Below are positions 9,315-17,611 of a DNA stretch of 64,000 nt, piece by piece. The position numbers and the translations under genes are program-made. The DNA comes from Micromonospora cremea (GTDB lineage Bacteria; Actinomycetota; Actinomycetes; Mycobacteriales; Micromonosporaceae): contig NZ_FSQT01000001.1 in NCBI RefSeq assembly GCF_900143515.1, positions 1,116,001 through 1,180,000 of the forward strand, given 5' to 3'. The stretch's first letter is position 1. The number at the start of each line of letters is the position of its first letter. Below the pieces are notes generated by a model. That model was not told the DNA's origin. It saw only the letters and a program-made list of their open reading frames with translations, and did no database searches.

Positions 9315-10348
9315 CCGCCGCCGACACCACCACCGACACGAGGACCACGCACATGCTGCTCGACCCCGGGATGGACCTCACCCTCCGCCCGATGCGCTAC
9401 CCGCACTTCTTCGACCGGTTCCGCGACGCCATCCGCAACACCTGGACCGTCGAGGAGGTCGACCTGCACGCCGACCTCGCCGACCTCGACAAGCTTTCCC
9501 CCGCCGAGCGGCACCTGGTCAGCCGGCTGGTCGCGTTCTTCGCCACCGGCGACACAATCGTCGCCAACAACCTCGTGCTCAACCTCTACCAGCACGTCAA
9601 CAGCCCGGAGGGTCGCCTCTACCTGTCCCGGCAGTTGTTCGAGGAGGCGGTGCACGTCCAGTTCTACCTCAACCTGCTCGACACGTACGTGCCCGACGAG
9701 ACCGAGCGGTTCGCCGCCTTCGCCGCCATCGAGAGCATCCCCTCGATCCGCCGCAAGGCCGACTTCTGCTTTCGTTGGATCGACTCCCTCGACAACCTGC
9801 GCGAGCTGCGGTCCCGCGAGGACCGGCGGAAGTTCCTGCTCAACCTGATCTGCTTCGCCGCCTGCATCGAAGGACTCTTCTTCTACGGCGCGTTCGCGTA
9901 CGTCTACTTCCTGCGCTCCCGCGGCCTGCTCCACGGACTCGCTTCCGGCACCAACTGGGTGTTCCGCGACGAGTCCATGCACATGGCCTTCGCGTTCGAC
10001 GTCGTCGACACCGTGCGCGGCGAGGAACCCGACCTGTTTGACGACGACCTCGCCGATCAGGTCCGCCAGATGCTCACCGAGGCCGTCGAGTGTGAGGTTC
10101 AGTTCGCCGAGGACCTGCTCGGCCACGGCGTGCCCGGTCTGACGCTGGCCGACATGCGGGAGTACCTCCAGCACGTCGCCGACCGGCGTCTCGCCCAGCT
10201 CGGGATCGCACCGCACTACGGGTCGGCCAACCCGTTCGCCTTCATGGAGTTGCAGGACGTGCAGGAGCTGTCCAACTTCTTCGAGCGGCGGGTGTCGGCG
10301 TACCAGGTGGGGGTCACCGGCACGGTCGCCTTCGACGACGACTTCTAG
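9311..10348 (+). CDS. nrdB: Class Ia ribonucleotide reductase, beta (radical) subunit
   Basis: Diiron-tyrosyl radical subunit that generates the thiyl radical in NrdA. The GTG at 9311 overlaps the nrdA stop (GTGA); an ATG at 9353 with CGAGGA upstream is an alternative start. Diiron ligand motifs are visible: GDTIVANN (first Asp), EEAVHVQFY (Glu and His, with the Tyr at the radical position four residues after His), IEGLFF (Glu) and RDESMHMAF (Glu and His). The retained radical tyrosine supports class Ia rather than the Tyr-less class Ic. No nrdR or nrdS-like gene follows, unlike the Streptomyces operon; the operon ends at the hairpin at 10355. Confidence 0.96.
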   Translation: MTAADTTTDTRTTHMLLDPGMDLTLRPMRYPHFFDRFRDAIRNTWTVEEVDLHADLADLDKLSPAERHLVSRLVAFFATGDTIVANNLVLNLYQHVNSPEGRLYLSRQLFEEAVHVQFYLNLLDTYVPDETERFAAFAAIESIPSIRRKADFCFRWIDSLDNLRELRSREDRRKFLLNLICFAACIEGLFFYGAFAYVYFLRSRGLLHGLASGTNWVFRDESMHMAFAFDVVDTVRGEEPDLFDDDLADQVRQMLTEAVECEVQFAEDLLGHGVPGLTLADMREYLQHVADRRLAQLGIAPHYGSANPFAFMELQDVQELSNFFERRVSAYQVGVTGTVAFDDDF

Positions 10349-10354
10349 GGCGCC

Positions 10355-10388
10355 AGGGAGGCGACGGCGGGTCCGTCGTCGCCTCCCT
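10355..10388. terminator. Bidirectional terminator between nrdB and the lipase gene
   Basis: Arms AGGGAGGCGACG (10355-10366) and CGTCGCCTCCCT (10377-10388) are fully complementary around a 10-nt loop, between two convergent genes. Confidence 0.85.
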
Positions 10389-10391
10389 CCC

Positions 10392-11720
10392 TCAGAAGTC
10401 GTCGACGTTCACCGACACGCGATGCGCGCTGGATTTCCAGTTGGGCACGTTGACCACGTCGTACCCGCCGCCGCGCTGACCCACGGTGATCCGCACGAGG
10501 CCGAGGTGCGCCGGCGCGGCCGGGATGAACAGGTCCATGCCGGTGATGAAGGTCTGGCTGAAGAACTCCGGCAGCGGAGCGGTCAGGTCGGTGACGCCGT
10601 CACTGCCGTCGTCGAACGCGAAGACGGCGATCGTCCTCTTCGCGCGCGGCGTGTTCGCCGGGTTCAGGACATCCCGACCGTTGATCCAGAGGTTGTCGCC
10701 GGCGTCTCCCTGGTCGCCCCACCACTCCTTCTGGCGCTGGATCGTCAGCGCCGTGTGCCGGTCGCTGGTGTCGATCAGTGCGCCGAGACCCTCGCCCGGC
10801 CGGCTCGTCGCGAGGCGTAGGAACGAGTCGGAGCGGAGGAACGGCTGGAAGTAGAAGTGGTGCGTCGCCGCTCCGGCGCGCACGATCGCGAACTCGTACC
10901 GGGCTGTGGCGAGCACCGGGAACGGTCCGAACGAGCCGTCGCCGCTGAGTGACACCCGATGCGCGGGCCGGTTCGACAGCCGACCGCCGGTAAGGGAGTT
11001 GACCGGGTAGACCTCGAGGGTCGCGTCGGCGACGCCGGCGTTGCTCGGGAAGAGCACCGCGCGGCCGGAGACCCGGGCGGTGCCAAAGAGTTGGGGCACG
11101 ATGCTCGTCGTGCGTGGCGCGCGGCCCTGGAAGAACCGGAAGATCTCGCCGAACGACTCCCGCGACGACACCGTCTGGGTGTGGGACTGGTCCGGCAAGT
11201 AGACGTTCCTCGCGCCCGCGACGGCCCGCGCCGCGTCCCCCTCGCCCCAGATCGCGAGCGTGGGTACGCCGCCCGGCGGCGCCGCCGCAGTTCGCCCGTC
11301 CAGGTTGACGTAGTGCGCGACCCGCGCGGCCCGGTCGGGGGAACTGGCGAGGTAGCCCTGCATGACGAAGGTGCCCAGGGAGTGCGCGAGCAGATCCACC
11401 CGGTCCGCTCCGGTCGCTGCCAACAGCCGCGAGATCCGCGCGTCCAGCCCCGCGTACACCTGGGGCAGGATCGTGGCGAGGTTCGGCGAATCGTATTCGT
11501 GTGCCTCGATGATGTCGATCGGGTAGCCGTTGCTGGCCAGGCGCTTGGCCTGGGTCTGGAACTGCGACGCCGACCCGGCGCTGCCGTGCACGAAGATCAC
11601 TGGCCGGTACGACGGGGTGGTGGCGGCCTCGGCGGCGCTCGGAACGGCGGCGACGGCCGGGCCGGCGGCGAGTGCCACCCCGGCGAGAAGGGAGAGCAGT
11701 CTGCGTCGGGACGTGTGCAT
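10392..11720 (-). CDS. Secreted alpha/beta hydrolase (lipase/esterase), Tat-type signal
   Basis: A 442-residue exported hydrolase. The N-terminus carries a twin-arginine-like motif (SRRRLLSLL), a hydrophobic segment and an Ala-rich cleavage region near residue 33. The catalytic domain has the oxyanion HG motif in VIFVHGSAGSAS (about 42) and the nucleophile elbow AHSLGT (about 113). The general-base region has WGEGDAA and a histidine in DQSHTQT. The C-terminal half (about 220-442) is a beta-rich region found in a family of extracellular actinobacterial lipases acting on hydrophobic esters; the exact substrate cannot be read from the sequence. Confidence 0.85.
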   Translation of the reverse strand: MHTSRRRLLSLLAGVALAAGPAVAAVPSAAEAATTPSYRPVIFVHGSAGSASQFQTQAKRLASNGYPIDIIEAHEYDSPNLATILPQVYAGLDARISRLLAATGADRVDLLAHSLGTFVMQGYLASSPDRAARVAHYVNLDGRTAAAPPGGVPTLAIWGEGDAARAVAGARNVYLPDQSHTQTVSSRESFGEIFRFFQGRAPRTTSIVPQLFGTARVSGRAVLFPSNAGVADATLEVYPVNSLTGGRLSNRPAHRVSLSGDGSFGPFPVLATARYEFAIVRAGAATHHFYFQPFLRSDSFLRLATSRPGEGLGALIDTSDRHTALTIQRQKEWWGDQGDAGDNLWINGRDVLNPANTPRAKRTIAVFAFDDGSDGVTDLTAPLPEFFSQTFITGMDLFIPAAPAHLGLVRITVGQRGGGYDVVNVPNWKSSAHRVSVNVDDF

Positions 11721-11817
11721 CGATCCTCCACCTCGGTAGACGAACTATTTGCACTAGCAGCGCAAGCATCGTCTCAGGGGGAGGGCCAGCGGTCCACACC
11801 TTCTTCCGCCGCGCGGT

Positions 11818-12168
11818 TCAACTGCCTGCGCAGCCGACACATGTGCGTGCTGAGGGCCGGGCGGCGAGTCGCTCGGCGGGGATCGGACGCGAGCACCGTT
11901 CGCACCTGCCGTAGGTGCCGGCCTCGACCCGTCGCAACGCCACGTCGAGCTCGGCGAGGCGCCGCCGCGTCGCGTCGAGGACCGCGGTGAGCTGCGCCCG
12001 TTCGAACGCGATCGTGCTGCCCTCGGGGTCGTGTTCGTCATCGGCGTTGGACGACCTCGATGCCTCGAAGAGGCTCCGCAGATCGCTGTCCAACGCCACT
12101 ACCTGGGCCTGGGTCTGGTCGCGCAGGCGGAGCAGCTCCGCGCGGACCGAGCTGGATTCCCTGGTCAT
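11818..12168 (-). CDS. TraR/DksA-family C4 zinc-finger protein
   Basis: A 116-residue protein with an N-terminal helical coiled-coil region, then a C-terminal DksA/TraR zinc finger (CERC, then CVGC at the end). Family members bind RNA polymerase through the secondary channel or act as small regulators. The coiled-coil tip acidic pair typical of DksA is replaced by a DDEHDPEG segment, and in actinobacteria these short forms are of uncertain function. A TACCGT element 9 nt before the ATG suggests leaderless transcription. It lies upstream of the lipase gene but 97 bp away, so co-transcription is uncertain. Confidence 0.85.
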   Translation of the reverse strand: MTRESSSVRAELLRLRDQTQAQVVALDSDLRSLFEASRSSNADDEHDPEGSTIAFERAQLTAVLDATRRRLAELDVALRRVEAGTYGRCERCSRPIPAERLAARPSARTCVGCAGS

Positions 12169-12225
12169 GACCGCTCGACGGTACCGCGGACGGCCGTCAC
12201 CAGCGACCTGGTCCGGACGCGGGGT

Positions 12226-13443
12226 CTACATGAAGTTGCGGGTGTGCAGGGCGGAGAGCGCCGCCGCCTCGTCGGGCCGGAAGCCCAGCCGTACCAGCCG
12301 GCGCTGCCGGCCCTGATCCATCACGTGCTGCAACTGCCGCACCCGCTCGAAGCCGGCGGCCACGTCGTCGGGGTGCCATCCACCGGCCGCGAGCACCACC
12401 AGCGCGTCGAACACGTCCGCGTTGAGGCCCGCGGTGTCGACGAGCGCGTCGTGGCGGCGGTGGATCGCCGCGCGGAGCCGATCCCGCAGCAGCGGGTCCA
12501 CGGTCGCCTGGTGCTCAAGGTGTGCCATGCCGAACACCACGTGCCGGCGCTCGTCCTGCATCGCCAACCAGCAGACGCGACGGGTCACCGGGTCCGGCGC
12601 GTTCTGCTCCAGGAACGAGAGCAGGTCGACGAAGCTGCCCTCACCGAGTACGGAGAGCAGGAACGAGGCCAACGCGAAGTCGGACTCGGCGACAAGTGTG
12701 AAGAGCGACTGCCGGCCGCCGGCCGACGACGTGCCCAGCTCGGCGCCCCGGAGCAGCGCTCGCCGGCTGAACACCTCCATGTGCCGGGCCTCGTCGGCCA
12801 TCTGCACCGCGAGGAGCTGCATCACCTCGCGGAAGTGCGGGTGTATCCGCCCGACGAACCGTGCCGGCACGACGAGTGCGGCCTGCTCGTTCTCGACAAG
12901 GTAGGTCATCACCTGCACCACCGCCGCCTCGACGTCGGCCGGCAGCGCGAACGCGTCGTCCCACGGCACCGCGGTCTCCGGGTCCCACTGCCGCGCCGCC
13001 GCCTGCGCGTACAGCTTGGGGGCGACGTCGGCCCACACCAGATCGCGGTCGTCCAGGTCGAACCGCGCCTCGGGGCCACCGGCCTCCAGCAGCGCACCGC
13101 GGGCGCCGAGCCCCCAGCGCGGTGGGGGGCGACTGCTGAGCGCCGAGGGCAGGGCGGGCCCGGCTCGCTCCGCGCCGAACCTGCGGTCGTCATCCGCGGT
13201 GCCGCGGACGACCACCGCCACCAGCTCGCTCCGGTCGGCCGGATTCGGCCATTCGACCCGGTGGCCACGGCTGCGGCACCAGGCGGGCAGGTGCACCGGC
13301 AGAGCGGGGTCGAGGCCGGAGACCGCCAACCGGCCGCCGGGCGGTAGCGAGGCAAGGGCGCGTTGCACCAGCAGGTGCGCGCCCCGGTCGAAGCCCAGGC
13401 CCCCGAGGTGGATCTCGGCGTCGGCGGCCGGCGCGCTGCTCAC
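12226..13443 (-). CDS. TusA-like domain fused to a ferritin-like diiron protein
   Basis: Residues about 10-80 resemble the TusA/SirA fold (a PGGRLAV strand and PAWCRSRGHRVEW), but the catalytic CPxP motif is absent. Residues about 180-330 form a ferritin-like four-helix region with diiron ligand motifs: ENEQ, DEARHMEVF (ExxH), a further Glu in the SFLEQN helix, and DERRHVVF (ExxH). No radical tyrosine or membrane segment is evident. The start overlaps the end of the upstream binding-protein gene by 4 bp, so it is the last gene of a coupled three-gene operon. A diiron oxygenase or oxidase acting on a substrate held by its partners is an inference. No characterised relative is recognised. Confidence 0.75.
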   Translation of the reverse strand: MSSAPAADAEIHLGGLGFDRGAHLLVQRALASLPPGGRLAVSGLDPALPVHLPAWCRSRGHRVEWPNPADRSELVAVVVRGTADDDRRFGAERAGPALPSALSSRPPPRWGLGARGALLEAGGPEARFDLDDRDLVWADVAPKLYAQAAARQWDPETAVPWDDAFALPADVEAAVVQVMTYLVENEQAALVVPARFVGRIHPHFREVMQLLAVQMADEARHMEVFSRRALLRGAELGTSSAGGRQSLFTLVAESDFALASFLLSVLGEGSFVDLLSFLEQNAPDPVTRRVCWLAMQDERRHVVFGMAHLEHQATVDPLLRDRLRAAIHRRHDALVDTAGLNADVFDALVVLAAGGWHPDDVAAGFERVRQLQHVMDQGRQRRLVRLGFRPDEAAALSALHTRNFM

Positions 13444-14285
13444 GGCCGGTAGTCCGCGGCGGTCACCCGCCCGTCGGCCGCGTAGAACCCGCTGGCGTCG
13501 ACCGCCCGGGCGAGGGCGTCATACCCCGTGGTGCGGCCGTCTTCCCAGGCGGTCAGCCCTTCGAGGTCGAGCAACGGGCGGACCTCCGGGTCGGCGTACG
13601 ACATGCCACGCAGCAGCGTGCCGAAGAGCCGGACCCCGGCGGACGCCGGATCGCGCACCGTCATGTTGCAGTGGTCGTATCGGGCGGTCTGCGCGACGAT
13701 CCGGGTGCCCTCGGGCGGCAGCGTGCCCTCCTGGACGAACGCCAGGTGGTTGGCGTCGATCATGCAGGCGGCGTCGACCTCCTTGGCCACGAGGGCCCGG
13801 GCGGCGTCGCGCTCGCCGCCGATGTGGTCGCCGTGCAACCCGACGCCGACGTCGAACCGGCGCACGTCGACCTCGACCCCGGCGGCCGCGAGGTGTCCGA
13901 GTGGGATCAGCGTCGCCTGTGGACTGTCGACGGCGCCGACGGCGACGAGTGAACCGGACAGGTCCTCGACCTGGCGCGCCGGCGAGTCGGCCCGCACCAC
14001 CACGACCGAGGTGAGGTCCCGGTCGGTGTCGCGCATGGTGAGGGCGCTCACGGTGCCGCCGCTGGCCGCTGCCAGCCGTTCGGCCCGCAGCCAGGCGAGC
14101 GGTGAGTTCCACGCCGCGTCGATCCGCCCGGCGACGAGATCCTCGACCTGCCGCTCGTAGTGCGAGTAGAGGACGAAGTCGAAGTCCAGGCCCCGCCCTC
14201 GCAGCCAGGCGCGGAAGCCCTCCCAGATGGTCACCACCTTGGGGTCGTACGCGACCGCGCCCATCAGGACAGCCGGCGCCGGCAT
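13440..14285 (-). CDS. PhnD-like periplasmic-binding-fold protein lacking a signal peptide
   Basis: A 281-residue type II binding-protein fold of the phosphate/phosphonate (PhnD) and SsuA type: AAWNSPLAW ligand loop, VAVGAVDSPQATLIPLGHL and DAACMIDANHLAF. The protein starts directly at MPAPAVLMGAVAYDP with no signal sequence or lipobox, and no permease or ATPase lies nearby. It is therefore more likely an intracellular ligand-binding or enzymatic protein than a transport component. The ATG overlaps the stop of the acyl-CoA dehydrogenase gene (ATGA), and its own end overlaps the diiron gene, giving strict translational coupling. Confidence 0.8.
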   Translation of the reverse strand: MPAPAVLMGAVAYDPKVVTIWEGFRAWLRGRGLDFDFVLYSHYERQVEDLVAGRIDAAWNSPLAWLRAERLAAASGGTVSALTMRDTDRDLTSVVVVRADSPARQVEDLSGSLVAVGAVDSPQATLIPLGHLAAAGVEVDVRRFDVGVGLHGDHIGGERDAARALVAKEVDAACMIDANHLAFVQEGTLPPEGTRIVAQTARYDHCNMTVRDPASAGVRLFGTLLRGMSYADPEVRPLLDLEGLTAWEDGRTTGYDALARAVDASGFYAADGRVTAADYRP

Positions 14286-15454
14286 CAGCGGTTGGCCTCG
14301 TCGAGCAGCGGCAGCCCGGTAGCGACGCGGCCGACGAAGTCGTGCAGGGCGTCGGTGGTGGGTGCCATCACCCGGGCCGCGCGGGAGTCGCGGAACCGGC
14401 GTTCGAGGCCCAACTCCTTGCGGAACGCGCTGCCGCCGCAGAGCTGCATCGCGCCGTCGGTCACGTCGGCGGCCGTCTCGCCGGCGAGCGCCTTGACCTG
14501 CAACACCCGCAGCATCGCGTCCTCCCGGCCGGTCTCCAGCGCGGTCAGGGTGTCGCCGAGGAAGGCGCGCAAGGTGTCGGTGCGGGTCTTCATCTGGGCG
14601 AAGGCGCGTCGGGTGACCGGCGCGTCGCGAAGGGCCGCGCCGGTGTGCGTGAGCGTGGTCCTGGTGAGATGCCGGCCGGCCTCGGTGACCGCGCTGTCCG
14701 CGAGGCCGAGGCAGAACGCGGCGTTCAGCACCAGGAACCAGGGCAGGACCGCGCCGAGCGCGGTGTCGAGGCCGGCGCCGTCGGCGGCCATCATCGCGCC
14801 GGCGGGGACGCGCACCCCGTCGGCGGTCATCGGCCGGGAGCCGTTGCCGCGCAGGCCGAGCCCATCGAAGTCGCCGGCGATGCTGAGGCCGCTGCTGCCG
14901 GCGGGAACGAGCCACAGCGTCATCGGACCCGCACCCGGGGCGAGCGGGAGACTCGACCAGACGTAGCTGTCCGCCTCGCCGGCCGAGGTGACCCAGCTCT
15001 TCCTGGCGTCGAGCCGGACGGCACCGTCGTCGCCCGCCGTCGCGGTGCCGGTCGGCGACCAGAAATGGCTGCGCGAACCGAACTCGGAGAACGCCAACGT
15101 GCTCAGGTGATCGCCAGCGGCGATGGCCGAGCGGACCTCGCGCGGGCCGTGCGCCTCGATGACGGCGGTCGCCGCGTAGTGCATGAGAACGACCATCGCC
15201 GTGGAGCCGCACTCGGCGGCCAGCCGTTCGACGACCTCCGCGACCGTACGCATGCCCTTGCCGCCACCACCGACGTCGGTCGAGGAGGCGAGGCCGAGCA
15301 GACCAGCCGCGGCGAGGGCGTCCACGCTCTGCCGGGGAAAGGTGCCGTCCCGGTCGACCAGCGCGGCCTGGGGGCGGATCACGTCGTCGATCAGCGTGTC
15401 GAGCGTGGTTGAATCGTCGGAGTCGGGGCGGGCATTGTCGACACTGGCCGTCAC
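14285..15454 (-). CDS. Acyl-CoA dehydrogenase-like flavoprotein
   Basis: A 389-residue acyl-CoA dehydrogenase fold: N-terminal helical domain (to about 115), middle beta domain (LAFSEFGS, KSWVTSAGEADSYVW) and C-terminal helical domain with MQLCGGSAFRKELGLERRFRDSRAARVMAPTTD split over the FAD/active-site region. The usual catalytic Glu position of the acyl-CoA family is not evident in the C-terminal part, so it may be a flavin monooxygenase-type member (DszC/SfnB-like) rather than a beta-oxidation enzyme. It is the first gene of the three-gene operon. GTG 15454 has AAGGGA upstream, and the near-palindrome TCGGTCGGACCGA at 15467-15479 could be an operator. Confidence 0.82.
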   Translation of the reverse strand: MTASVDNARPDSDDSTTLDTLIDDVIRPQAALVDRDGTFPRQSVDALAAAGLLGLASSTDVGGGGKGMRTVAEVVERLAAECGSTAMVVLMHYAATAVIEAHGPREVRSAIAAGDHLSTLAFSEFGSRSHFWSPTGTATAGDDGAVRLDARKSWVTSAGEADSYVWSSLPLAPGAGPMTLWLVPAGSSGLSIAGDFDGLGLRGNGSRPMTADGVRVPAGAMMAADGAGLDTALGAVLPWFLVLNAAFCLGLADSAVTEAGRHLTRTTLTHTGAALRDAPVTRRAFAQMKTRTDTLRAFLGDTLTALETGREDAMLRVLQVKALAGETAADVTDGAMQLCGGSAFRKELGLERRFRDSRAARVMAPTTDALHDFVGRVATGLPLLDEANR

Positions 15455-15600
15455 GTGGATGTCCCTTCGGTCGGACCGATGGCACCGCCGTCGAGGCTAT
15501 CGCAGCTGACCAGCGCGGGGCGAGAACGTCGGATGACCGTCATCGGCGCGAATCGCATCCGTGGTCCTGCCGTGCAGGCTGACCAGCACCGGCGGTCCAC

Positions 15601-16548
15601 TCACCGTCCGGCGCGGGCGTCCTCGCGGTGCGGCCGGCCGTGCCCGTCGTCCCGGTCGATCCGCAACTCCCGCTCCAACTCCGCGATCACCGCGCGCAGG
15701 TCGTCCAGCCGTTGGCTGATCGCGATGCGGTCCACCTCGTCCGGTACGCCGTCGCCGTCCTCGTCGTATCCGGGGGCCAGGCGTTCGGTCATCTCCAGCC
15801 GGCGTGCTTCCTCCATCGAGTTGACGATCACCGCGATGAGGATGTTGAGCAGCAGGTTGACGGTGATGACCACGTAGCTGACGTAGTAGAGCAGCGTCCA
15901 CGGCGAGATCGTCATGCCCTGCTCGATGAGGTCCGGCAACGTCTCCAGGGACAACAGCACGAACAACGTCAGCAGGGACCGGCCGATGTCGCCGTACTGG
16001 TCCGGGAATCTGCTGCCGAAGATCAGCCAGCCGGCCATGCCGTACACGTAGAGCGTCACCACGGCCAGGGCGAGGAAACCACCGACGCCCGGCAGGCTGC
16101 GCCACAGGGCCGACACGATGGTCCGAAGGCCCGGAGAGAAACGCACCAACCTGACCATCCGGGCGACCCGCACCACACGCAGCAGCGCCGGGTCGCCGTG
16201 CAGGCCCGGAATGAAGATCGCCGCGATCACGGCGAAGTCGAAGACGTTCCAGCCGTGCCGGAAGAAATCCTGCGGGCGGCGGCCGTAGGCGGCCAGCCGG
16301 ATGCCGATCTCGACGACGAAGACGGCGCGGAAGAACAGCTCCAGCCAGTGCAGCGCGGCGCTCGCCACGGTCAGGCCCCGGTATGTCTCTAGGCCGAGGA
16401 CCACCCCGTTGGCGAGGATGACGACGACGATGCCGATCTCGAAGGGCCGTGACCGGGCGAGCCGGCCGCAGGCGTCGACCACTCTGGACCGGAGGCGCGC
16501 GGGTGGGGTCGGCTCGCCTCGCTGGGCGGGCACGCGTGCGCCACTCAC
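15601..16548 (-). CDS. Voltage-gated-type cation channel (NaChBac-like ion transporter)
   Basis: Six transmembrane segments typical of a one-domain tetrameric channel: S1 FEIGIVVVILANGVVLGLE, S2 LELFFRAVFVVEIGI, S3 WNVFDFAVIAAIFI, an S4 with regular arginines (RVVRVARMVRLVRF), then S5, a pore loop and S6 (VVITVNLLLNILIAVIVNSM). The pore loop reads LSLETLPDLIE, with the selectivity-filter Glu kept but the NaChBac TLESW sequence replaced. The cytoplasmic tail contains an EF-hand-like acidic loop (DEDGDGVPDEVD) followed by a coiled coil (ISQRLDDLRAVIAELERELR), the usual tetramerisation element. The start is uncertain; GTG 16548 is used, and an earlier in-frame start at 16596 exists. Confidence 0.87.
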   Translation of the reverse strand: MSGARVPAQRGEPTPPARLRSRVVDACGRLARSRPFEIGIVVVILANGVVLGLETYRGLTVASAALHWLELFFRAVFVVEIGIRLAAYGRRPQDFFRHGWNVFDFAVIAAIFIPGLHGDPALLRVVRVARMVRLVRFSPGLRTIVSALWRSLPGVGGFLALAVVTLYVYGMAGWLIFGSRFPDQYGDIGRSLLTLFVLLSLETLPDLIEQGMTISPWTLLYYVSYVVITVNLLLNILIAVIVNSMEEARRLEMTERLAPGYDEDGDGVPDEVDRIAISQRLDDLRAVIAELERELRIDRDDGHGRPHREDARAGR

Positions 16549-16716
16549 CAGGTGCCCGGCTCGGTGGTGCGTGCCGAGGCCGCCGGGCGGGCCCACCTCC
16601 GGCCGTCGTCGTGGCGGTGCGGGCGGCGTGCGGGCATGCCCATCACCCTAACGAAGCGCCCGACGCGCGGCGGATCGTCTCGCCTTCGGCCACCGGCTGG
16701 GCGGTTGCCTGGCGCG

Positions 16717-17553
16717 TCAGAGGTGGCCGGTCCGTTCCGGTGTCACCGGGGCCGCGAAGAACGTGGCGAGCGGGTCGACGAGCCGGGGGTGGGCCCGGTT
16801 GATGGCGTCGTGACCGCTGCGGGGAATCACCAGGGTTCGGGCTCGGGGCAACGCGCCGGCCAGCGCCTCGTTGAGGTCGACGTAGTAGGGCGGGCCGTCG
16901 GCGCCGCAGGCCAGCAGCACCTCGGCGGTGATCCCTGCCCATTGGCTGGCGGGGCCGTCGTGATCTCGGATCAGGGCGGACTCGTCCAGGGTCATCGGCA
17001 GCAGGTCGCCCATCATCCGCCCGATCGGCGTACGCAGGAACGCGCGAGTGATAACCAGCCGTACGCCGAACGGGAGCTTCGCCGCCGCCATCTGTGGGTT
17101 GATTCCGCCGGCCGTGATGGCGAGGCTCCGCGCGGTATCGCCGGCCCGCAGCGCCTCATGCGCGGCGTCGAGCCACGCGGCGGGGAAGCCGCCGTCGATG
17201 GAGACCGCAGCGTCGTAGAGGGCGAGCCGGTCGATCGGCAGTCGGAGCGCGGCCTGGAGCGCGATGAAGCCGCCGAAGCTGTGGCCGACGATGTTGCCGG
17301 ACCCGGTGTGCTCCAGCACCGCGGCGAGGTCGTCGATGTCCTGCTCGAAGGTGTAGGGCACCGACCTGGGTGGGGCGTCCGCCCGCCCCCGCCGGTTGTA
17401 GAGGTGCACGGTGAACCGGTCGGCGAGCGCCGTGGCTAGCCGTCGGTAGACGTCGATGGTGACCCCGCCGCCGTGTACCACGACGAGCCCGGGCCCGGTG
17501 CCCGTGGAGTGCAGCGCGATGCTCGCGCCGTCCCGTGCCGTGATCCGCTGCAT
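16717..17553 (-). CDS. Alpha/beta hydrolase
   Basis: A 278-residue cytoplasmic alpha/beta-hydrolase-fold protein. Oxyanion segment VVVHGGGV (about 25), nucleophile elbow GHSFGGF (Ser about 91) and the C-terminal catalytic histidine in PRSGHDAINRAHP are visible. It is divergent from a TetR regulator with a palindromic operator between them (17573-17602), so its substrate or product is likely sensed by that regulator. The specific ester or epoxide substrate is not evident. Confidence 0.85.
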   Translation of the reverse strand: MQRITARDGASIALHSTGTGPGLVVVHGGGVTIDVYRRLATALADRFTVHLYNRRGRADAPPRSVPYTFEQDIDDLAAVLEHTGSGNIVGHSFGGFIALQAALRLPIDRLALYDAAVSIDGGFPAAWLDAAHEALRAGDTARSLAITAGGINPQMAAAKLPFGVRLVITRAFLRTPIGRMMGDLLPMTLDESALIRDHDGPASQWAGITAEVLLACGADGPPYYVDLNEALAGALPRARTLVIPRSGHDAINRAHPRLVDPLATFFAAPVTPERTGHL

Positions 17554-17572
17554 AGTCAGCCCGCCTCTCGCG

Positions 17573-17602
17573 ATAAAACTGCGAACGATGTTTGCAGTTT
17601 AC
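17573..17602. promoter_or_regulatory. Candidate TetR operator between the hydrolase and regulator genes
   Basis: Inverted half-sites AAACTGC (17576-17582) and GCAGTTT (17594-17600) are perfect and extend imperfectly to 13-nt arms (GTTCGCAGTTTTA against GTTTGCAGTTTAC). The site overlaps the regulator's TACAGT -10 element (17600-17605), consistent with autorepression. Confidence 0.65.
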
Positions 17603-17611
17603 AGTAGATCA

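Noticed and set aside
13440..14285. Phosphonate ABC transporter component
   Set aside because: No signal peptide and no permease or ATPase genes in the operon.
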